In this document: positions 9,861 through 17,400 of the stretch, one piece after another
Numbering within the stretch: the first letter of the stretch is position 1
How the letters are laid out: the number at the start of each line of letters is the position of its first letter
Source: Pseudodesulfovibrio sp. JC047
GTDB lineage: Bacteria > Desulfobacterota > Desulfovibrionia > Desulfovibrionales > Desulfovibrionaceae
Assembly: GCF_010468615.1 (NCBI RefSeq)
Contig: NZ_WUEH01000003.1
Coordinates: 1-64,000, forward strand
Direction: 5' to 3'
Length of the DNA: 64,000 nt
Position numbers and translations under genes: made by a program
The notes under the pieces: generated by a model
What the model saw: the letters and a program-made list of their open reading frames with translations, nothing else
Told to the model about the DNA's origin: nothing
Databases searched by the model: none

Positions 9861-10856
9861 ATGTCCACCAACATATCAACCTTCGTCCTAATCCTGAATT
9901 ACAATGGGCTCAAATTCAATAAATTCTGCATAGATAGCATCCTTAAGCAGGATGTGAAAAATATAAAAATTCTGTTTCTTGATAACGGATCCAAGGACGG
10001 CTCACTTGAGGCGTGCAAGCGTGATTTTGGAAACTCGGTGACGTATATCGACAACAAGAAAAACCTCTACTTTGCAGCTGGGAACAACGTCGGCATCAAG
10101 TACGCACTGGATGCCAAGGCTGACTACATATTTGTTTTGAATAACGATACTATTTGTAGCGCAGATTGCATCCAAAAGCTGACTGATTTTATGGAGGCCA
10201 ATCCCAAAACCGGCGCATGCCAGCCGTTATTGGTTGAAATGGACAATCCGGATCGAATTGCTTCTGCTGGGTGCATCGTGTCTTTAACTGGCAGAGCATG
10301 GGATGCGAAAATGGGTGAACAAGCATCAATGCTTCCCCTTTCGCCGATAAAGACTTTCGGAGTAACAGGAGGAGCGATGTTTCTCCGTGCCGAGGCTCTT
10401 CGACAGGTCGGAATGTTCGACGAATCTTACCAAATGTATTTTGAAGATGTGGAATTGTCCTTCCGACTCACCCTTGCCGGATACGATCTTCATGTCGTTC
10501 CGAACACCAGGGTGCGACACGTTGTTGCCGGAAGTTCTAGTAAGATCAGTACTCAGCGCATTTACTTCTGTGAGCGCAATGCCTATCGCTTGGTAGGCAC
10601 ATATTTTCCTAAAAAAATAAGGAGGCTTTCCCTGCTGATGAATCTTCTTTTTCTCGCTCCCGCAGCAATACTGCTGAACGTTTTACACAAAAAGCCAGAC
10701 TGTAGCTTGGCTGTCTTCAAAGCAATGAAAGAGGGGTGCAAGCAACTCACATCCCTCCCTCCTCGCACGAACCCTCAAGCAGAGGCTTTGATTACTTCTG
10801 CCATCGAAACAAAGACCATCGTTCCGCCGATCAGAAAATCAAGAAAAAGTTCGTGA
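9861..10856 (+). CDS. GT2-family glycosyltransferase, rhamnosyltransferase-like
   Basis: A 331-residue GT-A fold enzyme: N-terminal LILNYNGLKFNKFCIDSI, nucleotide-binding LFLDNGSKDGS, metal-binding FVLNNDT, and the downstream acceptor/base motif YFEDVELSFRL with HVVPNTRVRHVVAGSS. This is the WbbL/RfbF-type arrangement of rhamnosyltransferases. A hydrophobic helix (LLMNLLFLAPAAILLNVL) near residue 260 suggests membrane association. The ATG is preceded by AAGGAA. It is transcribed divergently from the broken rfbBAC cassette and is itself intact; if it uses dTDP-rhamnose, the donor must come from elsewhere in the genome. The exact sugar is inference. Confidence 0.8.
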   Translation: MSTNISTFVLILNYNGLKFNKFCIDSILKQDVKNIKILFLDNGSKDGSLEACKRDFGNSVTYIDNKKNLYFAAGNNVGIKYALDAKADYIFVLNNDTICSADCIQKLTDFMEANPKTGACQPLLVEMDNPDRIASAGCIVSLTGRAWDAKMGEQASMLPLSPIKTFGVTGGAMFLRAEALRQVGMFDESYQMYFEDVELSFRLTLAGYDLHVVPNTRVRHVVAGSSSKISTQRIYFCERNAYRLVGTYFPKKIRRLSLLMNLLFLAPAAILLNVLHKKPDCSLAVFKAMKEGCKQLTSLPPRTNPQAEALITSAIETKTIVPPIRKSRKSS

Positions 10857-10951
10857 CACACCTGCACTCCCCTCTTTACAAAGGTCCTTTCAGAGATGAT
10901 ACCCAACCTTTCAATATTTTGTATTATCTATCAGCATTTATCCAAAGGCAG

Positions 10952-11543
10952 AGTACCCTAGGCAAACCCGGGGGCTTGAATTTGTGAGCCACTCAAAGTG
11001 GCTTTAAGAACCGCCTAAAGGCGGAATTTCAGTTGCTCTATCCGCTTGTCCTCGTGCCCTTGCTTGCGGATATATTCCCTTATCACCTTTTCGTCTCACC
11101 CCACTTTTGTGGCGTAATATCCACGCGCCCAAAAGCTTTGCCCTGCACCCCCTTTTGCCCGGCCTTGGACTTCTCTCGCTATGTGGATTTCTTCCCCTTT
11201 ATGTAACCAACCACTTGGGACAGCATATTTGGACGGAATTGCAATATACATATGCACATGGTCGGCACACAGGTGCCCTTCCAATATTTTGCTTTCTCGT
11301 TGTTCTGCCAACTTATGGAACACATCGCCCAAGCAGTTTCTCAGTTTTCCAAACAACACCTTACGTCGATACTTAGGTGTCCAAACGATATGGTACTTGC
11401 AGTCCCATTTTGTCTGACATAGGCTTGAATTGCACTTCATTGAAGCCTCTCCCTTGCTCACTTTGAGCATCTCACAAGGGGGAGGCTTCATGCTACTCCC
11501 ACATAAGTCAAACTTCTATAGCCGCCCCAGCAGAGCTGGGGGG
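10952..11543 (-). mobile_element. IS200/IS605-type element, copy 1 (inactive)
   Basis: About 592 bp closely similar to the copy at 12824-13422 in the same orientation. One end has AGTACCC followed by the hairpins GCCACT-CAA-AGTGGC and CCGCC-TAAA-GGCGG. The other end has the hairpin CCCCAGC-AGA-GCTGGGG. Subterminal imperfect hairpins instead of inverted repeats are typical of IS200/IS605 elements. The transposase is broken. The IS3-family element abuts its left-end side. Confidence 0.8.
11015..11440 (-). pseudogene. tnpA: IS200-type Y1 transposase, nonsense and frameshift mutations
   Basis: Starts MKCNSSLCQTKWDCKYHIVW and contains the HUH motif (DHVHMYI). Compared with the intact copy at 12887-13318, a 2-bp loss and a second indel put about 14 residues (after KYAV) out of frame, and a CGA to TGA change (GVG-stop at about 11096) ends translation before the catalytic tyrosine helix, which the intact copy reads as REYIRKQ. 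The nucleotide sequence continues homologous to the normal stop at 11015-11017. It cannot make an active transposase but could be mobilised in trans. Confidence 0.85.
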
Positions 11544-11612
11544 TAATCCCCCCGAAAAAAAGTAGTTCTGAAAAGTAGAATTTTCTCGTAATCAAAACGC
11601 AGGAGATTTTAC

Positions 11613-11879
11613 ATGAAGAAGTCCCGTTATTCCGACAGTCAAATTTTGAGTATTTTGAAGCAGGCCGAAAACGGCGTGCCCGTGGTTGAGCTTTGCCGTG
11701 AACACGGTATGAGTAGCGCTACCTTCTATAAATGGCGTTCCAAATATGGCGGCATGGACGCTTCTCTGATGGCTCGCATGAAGGAGCTGGAGAAGGAAAA
11801 CCGACTTCTCAAGCGCATGTATGCCGAAGAAAAGATGAACGCCGAAGTCGTTGCAGAGGCACTTGCAAAAAACTGGTAA
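11613..11879 (+). CDS. IS3-family transposase OrfA
   Basis: An 88-residue protein with an N-terminal helix-turn-helix ([15 protein letters not shown] to [15 protein letters not shown]) that binds the element ends, followed by a leucine-zipper-like helix ([19 protein letters not shown]). It ends KNW-stop. The heptamer A AAA AAC at 11867-11873 in the zero frame is a canonical -1 slippery site; slipping there joins OrfA to OrfB to give a transposase of about 362 residues, the normal arrangement in this family. Confidence 0.9.
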   Translation: MKKSRYSDSQILSILKQAENGVPVVELCREHGMSSATFYKWRSKYGGMDASLMARMKELEKENRLLKRMYAEEKMNAEVVAEALAKNW

Positions 11880-12700
11880 GGCCATCTCGTCGCCGCGAGA
11901 TGGCCAAAAAAGCCGTGAAAAGGAAACGGTTAAATATTCGGCAGTCCTGTAAAGCTTTCGACATTAGCCAGACATGCTACAGGTACGAACCAAAATTGTC
12001 GGCCGAGAATGAACGTGTGGCGGATTGGCTTATTCGTCTGACCACCAATCAGCGCAACTGGGGATTCGGACTATGTTTTCTATACCTGCGTAACGTCAAA
12101 AAGTTTGGCTGGAATCACAAACGCGTGTACCGGATTTATTGCGAACTGGAATTAAACATGAGAATCAAGCCTAAAAAACGTCTAGTACGCGAGAAGCCTG
12201 AACCGCTCGCCCAACCTAAGGCGATCAACCAAGCGTGGTCTATGGATTTCATGCACGACCAGTTGCGGGATGGCCGCAGCTATCGATTGTTCAATGTGAT
12301 TGACGACTTTAACCGGGAAGGCTTGGGCATCGAAATGGACTTTTCATTGCCAGCTGATCGGGTGATCCGCTCCTTGGAACAAATCATTGAATGGCGTGGT
12401 ATGCCACAGGCAATTCGTTGCGACAATGGTCCTAAATATATTAGCCATCGGCTTCAGGTTTGGGCGAAGAAAAAGGATATCCGGTTTGATTACATCCAGC
12501 CAGGCAAGCCACAGCAAAATGCATATGTTGAACGATTTAATCGGACTGTGCGTTATGACTGGCTCAACCAATATTTGTTTAAAAGCATACAAGAGGTTCA
12601 GGAGCATGCCACCAAGTGGCTTTGGACATACAACAATGAACGACCGCATCTTGCCCTTGGGGGGATCCCCCCAAGGGCAAGACTGACCGAGGTAGCGTAG
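11873..12700 (+). CDS. IS3-family transposase OrfB (made by -1 frameshift)
   Basis: Read in the -1 frame after the A AAA AAC site, about 275 residues beginning [20 protein letters not shown]. It holds an HTH_21-like segment and the rve/DDE integrase core with the first Asp in SMDFMHDQL, the second in [11 protein letters not shown] and the Glu in [15 protein letters not shown]. No independent start with a convincing ribosome binding site is seen, so expression by frameshifting from OrfA is the best reading. The core looks intact, so the element may be active. Confidence 0.88.
   Translation: MVRPSRRREMAKKAVKRKRLNIRQSCKAFDISQTCYRYEPKLSAENERVADWLIRLTTNQRNWGFGLCFLYLRNVKKFGWNHKRVYRIYCELELNMRIKPKKRLVREKPEPLAQPKAINQAWSMDFMHDQLRDGRSYRLFNVIDDFNREGLGIEMDFSLPADRVIRSLEQIIEWRGMPQAIRCDNGPKYISHRLQVWAKKKDIRFDYIQPGKPQQNAYVERFNRTVRYDWLNQYLFKSIQEVQEHATKWLWTYNNERPHLALGGIPPRARLTEVA
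12650..12681. repeat. 32-bp perfect palindrome inside the IS3 orfB end
   Basis: Two 16-base arms, CTTGCCCTTGGGGGGA and TCCCCCCAAGGGCAAG, are perfectly complementary with no loop, in the last codons of OrfB ([12 protein letters not shown]). It lies about 20 bp inside the right terminal repeat. It could form a cruciform or a strong RNA hairpin at the end of the transposase transcript. Confidence 0.9.
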
Positions 12701-12823
12701 TCTCTACTTTTCAGACTGACTAGAAAGGGGAGGATTACCTTAACAGTTCGAAATCATTTCCTTTTGAATTGCTGATCATCCCAACCTCCTTCAATTGAAT
12801 CACAGATGAAGGGAAAAAGTCAT

Positions 12824-13422
12824 AGTACCCCCGGCAAAGCCGGTGGCTTGAGTTTGTGAGCCACTCAAAGTGGCTTTAAGAACCGCCTAAAGGCGGAATT
12901 TCAGTTGTTCTATCCGCTTGTCCTCGTGCTCTTGCTTGCGGATGTATTCCCTTATCACTTTTTCGTCTCGACCGACTGTCGTTACATAGTAACCACGCGC
13001 CCAGAAGCTCTGCCCTGCAAATCCTTTTGCCCGACCTTGGACTTCTCGTGCTATGTGGATTGCACTCTTACCTTTTATATAACCAACCACCTGGGACACA
13101 GCGTACTTAGGCGGAATTGCAATATACATGTGCACGTGATCGACACATAGATGCCCTTCCAGTATTTTGCTTTCTCGTTGTGCTGCCAACTTATGGAACA
13201 CATCACCCAAGTAGTTTCTCAGCTTTCCAAACAGCACTTTACGCCGATACTTAGGTATCCAGACGATATGGTACTTGCAGTCCCATTTTGTATGACATAG
13301 GCTTGAATTGCACTTCATTGAAGCCTCTCCCTTGCTCACTTTGAGCAGCTCACAAGGGGGGAGGCTTCATGCTACTCCCGCATAAGTCAAACTTCTATGG
13401 CCGCCCCAGCAGAGCTGGGGGG
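12824..13422 (-). mobile_element. IS200/IS605-type element, copy 2 (apparently intact)
   Basis: About 599 bp with the same ends as copy 1: AGTACCC and the hairpins GCCACT-CAA-AGTGGC and CCGCC-TAAA-GGCGG at one side, CCCCAGC-AGA-GCTGGGG at the other. Its left-end side runs straight into phage tail sequence at about 13423, so it interrupts the tail cluster. It has a complete transposase and no accessory TnpB gene. Confidence 0.85.
12887..13318 (-). CDS. tnpA: IS200-type Y1 single-strand transposase
   Basis: A 143-residue HUH enzyme that cuts and rejoins single-stranded element ends. It contains WDCKYHIVWIPKYRRK, the HUH motif in CVDHVHMYIAIPPKYA, and the C-terminal helix REYIRKQEHEDKR carrying the likely catalytic tyrosine. 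I start it at the ATG 13316-13318, which has GGGAGAGG six bases upstream, rather than at the GTG seven codons earlier. Length and motifs match the IS200 TnpA family. Confidence 0.9.
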   Translation of the reverse strand: MKCNSSLCHTKWDCKYHIVWIPKYRRKVLFGKLRNYLGDVFHKLAAQRESKILEGHLCVDHVHMYIAIPPKYAVSQVVGYIKGKSAIHIAREVQGRAKGFAGQSFWARGYYVTTVGRDEKVIREYIRKQEHEDKRIEQLKFRL

Positions 13423-13423
13423 T

Positions 13424-13678
13424 CTCTCATTGGGACTAGTCGATAAGGGGGCTAGTGGTCTGATGGGAAGTATAGGTTACGAGGCCAGCACCAATGATGT
13501 CGTGTGGGGAACCAACAAAGTTTATGCCCGCATTCATCAGCTGGGCGGCGAAACCGGACGCGGCCACGCTGTCACGCTCCCCGAACGCCCATACATAGGC
13601 ATTTCCGAAGACGACATTGACGAAGCCCGCGCCATCCTCGCCGATCATCTTGTGGGTGTGCTCGGAGGTTCAAAATGA
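13424..13678 (+). pseudogene. Phage tail completion/virion morphogenesis protein, 5' end lost to IS200
   Basis: About 84 residues remain: LVDKGASGLMGSIGYEA, VVWGTNKVYARIHQLGG and RPYIGISEDDIDEARAIL. This is the C-terminal half of the tail-completion (gpG/gpS-like) family. The preceding codons of the open frame belong to the IS200 end, so the native start and N-terminal half are missing. The stop overlaps the next start (ATGA), as in a normal tail operon. Any upstream phage genes are cut off at this junction. Confidence 0.75.
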
Positions 13679-14214
13679 GATCAATTGCCACCGATATCAT
13701 TACCGCCGCAGCCGTGGCCGCTGGCCTGCCCGAATCGAACGTCATGATCGAACCGGAAAAGGACGGCGTGACGCTCCCGAAACGGCGTGTAGAAATTTCC
13801 TATCTGACAGAACAATACCGCCGCACCGGACGGCCTGTTCGTAAGAGTCCCACTCCCGGCAAGGAAGCCACACACCGTACCCTTGCCCGTGAAAAACATG
13901 CCGTGCGTCTGCCTGTACGCGCCGCGATCCGCGCCGACGACGAAGCGTGGCTCAAAGAATTTTCCCGCTGTTTTGTCGCGGCCTTGCCCAAGCGCATGAC
14001 CGATAAAAACGGCAACACGGTCACGGTGGCCGTGGAAAAAGCCGAATACGGCGGCTTCACGAAAAAGGCCGTGGAGGTGTTCAAGAAACGGTCAAAGACC
14101 TTTCACATTACCTTCACCGGCATGACCACCATTGAAAACGAGATCCCGCTCATCAAGAGCGTGGACATTATCCCCAGTTATAGGGAGGCAGGAAATGAGC
14201 AAGAACACGATTAA
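13675..14214 (+). CDS. Phage tail terminator-like protein (hypothetical)
   Basis: A 179-residue protein between the tail completion gene and the sheath gene, the place usually taken by a tail terminator or connector. I see a basic middle segment (YRRTGRPVRKSPTPGK) and a beta-rich C-terminal half (KTFHITFTGMTTIENEIPL). No signature motif lets me name it. The start overlaps the preceding stop by four bases; its end overlaps the next gene by 20 bases. The function is from position only. Confidence 0.55.
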   Translation: MRSIATDIITAAAVAAGLPESNVMIEPEKDGVTLPKRRVEISYLTEQYRRTGRPVRKSPTPGKEATHRTLAREKHAVRLPVRAAIRADDEAWLKEFSRCFVAALPKRMTDKNGNTVTVAVEKAEYGGFTKKAVEVFKKRSKTFHITFTGMTTIENEIPLIKSVDIIPSYREAGNEQEHD

Positions 14215-14389
14215 GGCCCCGCTGATGCCCGTTGAGACATTGGCTGACACTGCGAAACTTCCATCGTGGGAGCTTGCCGCACTTCGTCAGGCAACCGACT
14301 GGGCAGACGGCAAGCAGGTCACCCAGAGCGAATTCGACACCGCGTTGAACCGTTTGCGTACCCGCCCCCAGGGCGGCGGCACCATATAG
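14195..14389 (+). CDS. Small phage tail-cluster protein of unknown function
   Basis: A 64-residue protein starting at the ATG 14195-14197 after GGGAGGCAGGAA, a good ribosome binding site. The composition is ordinary and partly helical (ELAALRQATDWADGKQV). It overlaps the preceding gene and lies nine bases before the sheath gene, so it belongs to the tail operon. I do not recognise the family. Confidence 0.6.
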   Translation: MSKNTIKAPLMPVETLADTAKLPSWELAALRQATDWADGKQVTQSEFDTALNRLRTRPQGGGTI

Positions 14390-14398
14390 GGGGACGCC

Positions 14399-16090
14399 AT
14401 GAATGATGTCATTGAATATCTGGTCGACGGAACCAGCGGCCTCGCCCCCGGCAGCGTCTCCGGCACCGCGCTCATCGCCGGTGTCTGCTCCAAAGGCGAA
14501 ATCGGCAAGGGCTACCTACTCGGCAAGCGCAGCGACCTGAACGGCCTGCTCGGTGTCGGTCCTCTTGTGGATCGTCTCCGCGACATATTCGCCACCGGCG
14601 GACAGGAACCCGTGGTTATCGCCGTGCCGATCGAAGGTATGCCCGGAGGCTACATCGGCAACGTCAAACACACAGGCACCGGCCCGGACGCACTGACAAG
14701 CGGCCTCGGCAGTACCAATGCGGACGCCATGGTCCAGATCGTGGTTGCCGGTCAACTCGGAACCGCCACATACAAACTGTCGCTGGATGGCGGCAAGACA
14801 TGGAAAAACGCCACGGCCACTCCCGCCAACGGGCAGATCGCACTCGGCGAATCCGGTGCCTATCTGGTTCTGGACGATGGCGCACACGTCAAAGACGACA
14901 CCTATGCCGTCATTATTCGCGGCCCCATCGGTCCAGTGGAAAAGATCGGCAATGGTCCCGACCTGACCGTCACCGGCACAGTCAAAGCCGGAACCGAACT
15001 CTGCCTACTGGTCACCAGCGCGGGAGGCCGCAACACCAGCACCTATCAACTCTCTGAGGACGGCGGCGACAACTGGGGTTCCATCCGCACCATTCCGGTG
15101 GACGGCACGATCCCGGTCCTTTCCACCGGCGTGACCATCACCATGCCGGATGAAGCCTTGAACCTCGGCACCGAATACCAGTGCCGACTCAACGCGCCCA
15201 CTCCCTCCATCACGACAGTCATGACCGCATTGGAAAAACCGCTATCTCTGTATGACATGGAATTTGTCTACATTGTCGGGCCGAGCGATTCCGTGGACTG
15301 GGCAGCCTGTGGAGCCAAGGCGGACGAACTCTGGAACCTACACCGGCCCACCTACTTCAAAACCGAATTCCGTCTGCCACATGACGGCGAAGACCTGAAC
15401 GACTGGGTGGCCGCATGGCTGGCCGAACGTGCCAAGTATGCAAACCGTTTCGTGCAGAACATCGTCGCCTTTGGAGAGGTATCGGACACCACTGGTCAGC
15501 GCAGGGAACGCAACTGGGGCGGCTTACAGGTCGGACGTGTGCTGTCCATCCCCGTACACCGTGCAACCGGACGCGTTCTGGATGGCGGCATCAGTCAGGG
15601 CGTTCTGCCCGAAGGCTGGACCGAAGGGCATCAGTTTGCCTTGGAAAAGGCCGGGGCCTGCACGGCCAAGACCTACGCGGGGTTGAAATCTCCCTATTGG
15701 GGTGATTCCCGTACTCTGGCCGATGCAACCAGCGACTTCCAATATGAGGAAGTCGTGCGAGTCACCTTCAAGGCGGTTCGTCTTGCCCGTATCGCGGCCC
15801 TCAAAGGATTGTACAACGAAGCAGGCGATCCGGCGGCTGAAGGCGGCGCATCTGGTCTTGAATACCTCAAAGGCAGCATTGAAAATGCCTTGGATACCAT
15901 GACCAAGGCCAAGCCCAAGGAAATGGTGGATTACATCATCACCATCCCGCCGGGGCAGGATATCGCCAACAACGGCGTGGCCGTGGAACAGGAGCTGATC
16001 GGCATTCCCATCATCCGCAAGATCAAGCTCTTCACGAGCTACACCTATGCCGGGTCCAAATTCGACCCGCGAATCAAAGAGGTGGCATAA
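14399..16090 (+). CDS. Contractile tail sheath protein
   Basis: A 563-residue sheath protomer. The N-terminal part (LAPGSVSGTALIAGVCSKGE) and the C-terminal region with VNIT-like turns match sheath proteins of Mu/P2-like myophages of the DUF2586 type. Residues of roughly 105-185 and 190-285 look like two related immunoglobulin-like modules (YKLSLDGGKTWKNATATPAN and YQLSEDGGDNWGSIRTIPVD) inserted in the surface part. It starts after GGGGGACGCC, and its TAA overlaps the tube start (TAATG). A contractile sheath defines the cluster as a myovirus-type tail. Confidence 0.85.
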   Translation: MNDVIEYLVDGTSGLAPGSVSGTALIAGVCSKGEIGKGYLLGKRSDLNGLLGVGPLVDRLRDIFATGGQEPVVIAVPIEGMPGGYIGNVKHTGTGPDALTSGLGSTNADAMVQIVVAGQLGTATYKLSLDGGKTWKNATATPANGQIALGESGAYLVLDDGAHVKDDTYAVIIRGPIGPVEKIGNGPDLTVTGTVKAGTELCLLVTSAGGRNTSTYQLSEDGGDNWGSIRTIPVDGTIPVLSTGVTITMPDEALNLGTEYQCRLNAPTPSITTVMTALEKPLSLYDMEFVYIVGPSDSVDWAACGAKADELWNLHRPTYFKTEFRLPHDGEDLNDWVAAWLAERAKYANRFVQNIVAFGEVSDTTGQRRERNWGGLQVGRVLSIPVHRATGRVLDGGISQGVLPEGWTEGHQFALEKAGACTAKTYAGLKSPYWGDSRTLADATSDFQYEEVVRVTFKAVRLARIAALKGLYNEAGDPAAEGGASGLEYLKGSIENALDTMTKAKPKEMVDYIITIPPGQDIANNGVAVEQELIGIPIIRKIKLFTSYTYAGSKFDPRIKEVA

Positions 16091-16518
16091 TGTCAGTCAA
16101 CGGTGTGCTGTATGACTGGGAGAGCGTCGAAGTGCAGCTGCCCGGAGGCACTGCGGTCGGCATCACTTCCATCAGCTACAGCGATGAACGCGGCGTGGAA
16201 CCGCGATACGGCAAGGGCAATACGCCGCGCGGCTATGGTCGAAAGAACTACAAGGCCAGCGGCAACATGGAGCTGGACCGTGACGAATTCGAGACGCTGA
16301 AAAAGGCTCTCGGCGGTTCCGTCTACAAAGGCGAGCCGTTCCAGATCGTAACCAGTTACGGCGATGAAGGCCTGCCTACAATTACGGACTCGCTCCCGGC
16401 GGTCAAGATTACCAAACAGGACTCCGGCGCAAGCCAGGACGACGACAACGCTGGCAAGGTCAAGTGCGACTTCGCCATTCTCGCCCCCATCAAATGGGGC
16501 GGCACTCCGGCTCTGTAA
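16090..16518 (+). CDS. Phage tail tube protein
   Basis: A 142-residue beta-rich protein directly after the sheath, in the standard sheath-tube order. The start MSVNGVLYDWESVEV and the middle DERGVEPRYGKGNTPRGYG followed by YKASGNMELDRDEFETL are typical of tube proteins of this tail type. It is coupled to the sheath gene by TAATG overlap. Confidence 0.82.
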   Translation: MSVNGVLYDWESVEVQLPGGTAVGITSISYSDERGVEPRYGKGNTPRGYGRKNYKASGNMELDRDEFETLKKALGGSVYKGEPFQIVTSYGDEGLPTITDSLPAVKITKQDSGASQDDDNAGKVKCDFAILAPIKWGGTPAL

Positions 16519-16551
16519 ACCGGACACCCAACTTGAGAAAAAGGACCACTC

Positions 16552-16854
16552 ATGGACAAGCCAGAAAAGGACACCCAATACGTGGAGCTGAAGCACGAAT
16601 TCTTTGACCGTTTCGAGGACAAGGACGTAAACTTCAAATTCCACTTCAAACGGCCCGGTACACCGCAGGTCAACCGCGTGCAGAAAACCGCACTCAAAAA
16701 CGCGGGACAGGCCTTCCGCAATCTGATCATGGAAACCATCAAGCCCGACGAAAAGAGCGACTTGAAAACCGCTTTGGACGATTACCCCGGCCTCGCCTCC
16801 ACGTTCGGCGGCGCACTTATGGCCTCCTGCGGATTTGGTGACCTGGGAAACTGA
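16552..16854 (+). CDS. Phage tail assembly chaperone (gpE-like, zero-frame product)
   Basis: A 100-residue protein lying between tube and tape measure genes, the fixed place of the tail assembly chaperone. It ends CGFGDLGN-stop. The last three codons form the slippery heptamer G GGA AAC (16845-16851) directly before TGA, so a fraction of ribosomes should shift to -1 and make the longer form. Such paired products (lambda G/GT, P2 E/E') coat the tape measure protein before tube polymerisation. Confidence 0.85.
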   Translation: MDKPEKDTQYVELKHEFFDRFEDKDVNFKFHFKRPGTPQVNRVQKTALKNAGQAFRNLIMETIKPDEKSDLKTALDDYPGLASTFGGALMASCGFGDLGN

Positions 16855-17015
16855 TCCAGCGCAACCTGCAAAGAATAGACGGGGACGGTATGACTCAATT
16901 CGCCGTGCTGATAAAGCACTGGCTCCATGAGTCGCCGTCCCCGTCTGTTGAGGTCTTTGCCCAGCAGGCTGCGCAAGCCATTTGGTTGGAGAAGCGGTAT
17001 GGGAAGAAGGAGTAG
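16845..17015 (+). CDS. Frameshift extension of the tail chaperone (gpE'-like)
   Basis: After a -1 slip on G GGA AAC the reading continues from base 16851 for 54 codons (LIQRNLQRIDGDG, then MTQFAVLIKHWLHESP and AIWLEKRYGKKE) to TAG at 17013-17015, giving a fusion of about 154 residues from the start at 16552. The tail of the extension, AQAIWLEKRYGKK, resembles the short E'-type proteins of P2/Mu-like phages. The AT-rich cargo region starts immediately after this stop. Confidence 0.8.
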   Translation, partial: GKLIQRNLQRIDGDGMTQFAVLIKHWLHESPSPSVEVFAQQAAQAIWLEKRYGKKE

Positions 17016-17400
17016 AGTTACATATTATTTTCCTTGGAATACTGCCATAAATTTCGGTCTACTGTACGCATATCAAAATTGTTATGTTGCGTTAATCCTA
17101 TTGAGATATCCCCCAATTTTGCCGGGGGGGGGCACGGCTTAGGTTAATTATGAAGAAACAGGGTATTGCGTCCCCTAATTCTCGGCTTACCCCATACTAG
17201 ATTTCACGCTTTATATGAGAAAACAACTGGCTTCATGCGGTATCCCTTCTATTTTGAGAATAATTGACAAATATATACACAAGTATGATAGACAAAACTG
17301 TTGGTAACAAATATAAGCTGATGGATTATATTGAGGTATCTTTGTTAACACCTCTCTACTGGTAAAGAATTCTATTTGGGATTTAAATGAAGGACTAGCT
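17016..17400. other. AT-rich leader of the ATPase cargo module
   Basis: 385 bp with no gene. Composition turns AT-rich right after the chaperone stop. It contains a run of nine G (in TGCCGGGGGGGGG, about 17120-17130). A TTGACA at 17264-17269 with TATGAT at 17284-17289 would be a promoter but the spacer is only 14 bp. The ribosome binding site GAAGGA lies just before the ATG at 17401. It probably carries the cargo's own promoter. Confidence 0.5.

Larger units (their letters stand above)
11544..12738 (+). mobile_element. IS3-family insertion sequence
   Basis: About 1.2 kb with two overlapping transposase frames and inverted ends. The inner repeat TCTGAAAAGTAGA is at 11567-11579 and its complement at 12703-12715. 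The match can be extended outward, with one gap, to GGTAATCC (11542-11549) and GGATTACC (12732-12739). No clear target duplication is visible next to these ends, and the left end directly touches the IS200 copy. The exact termini are uncertain by a few bases. Confidence 0.8.
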
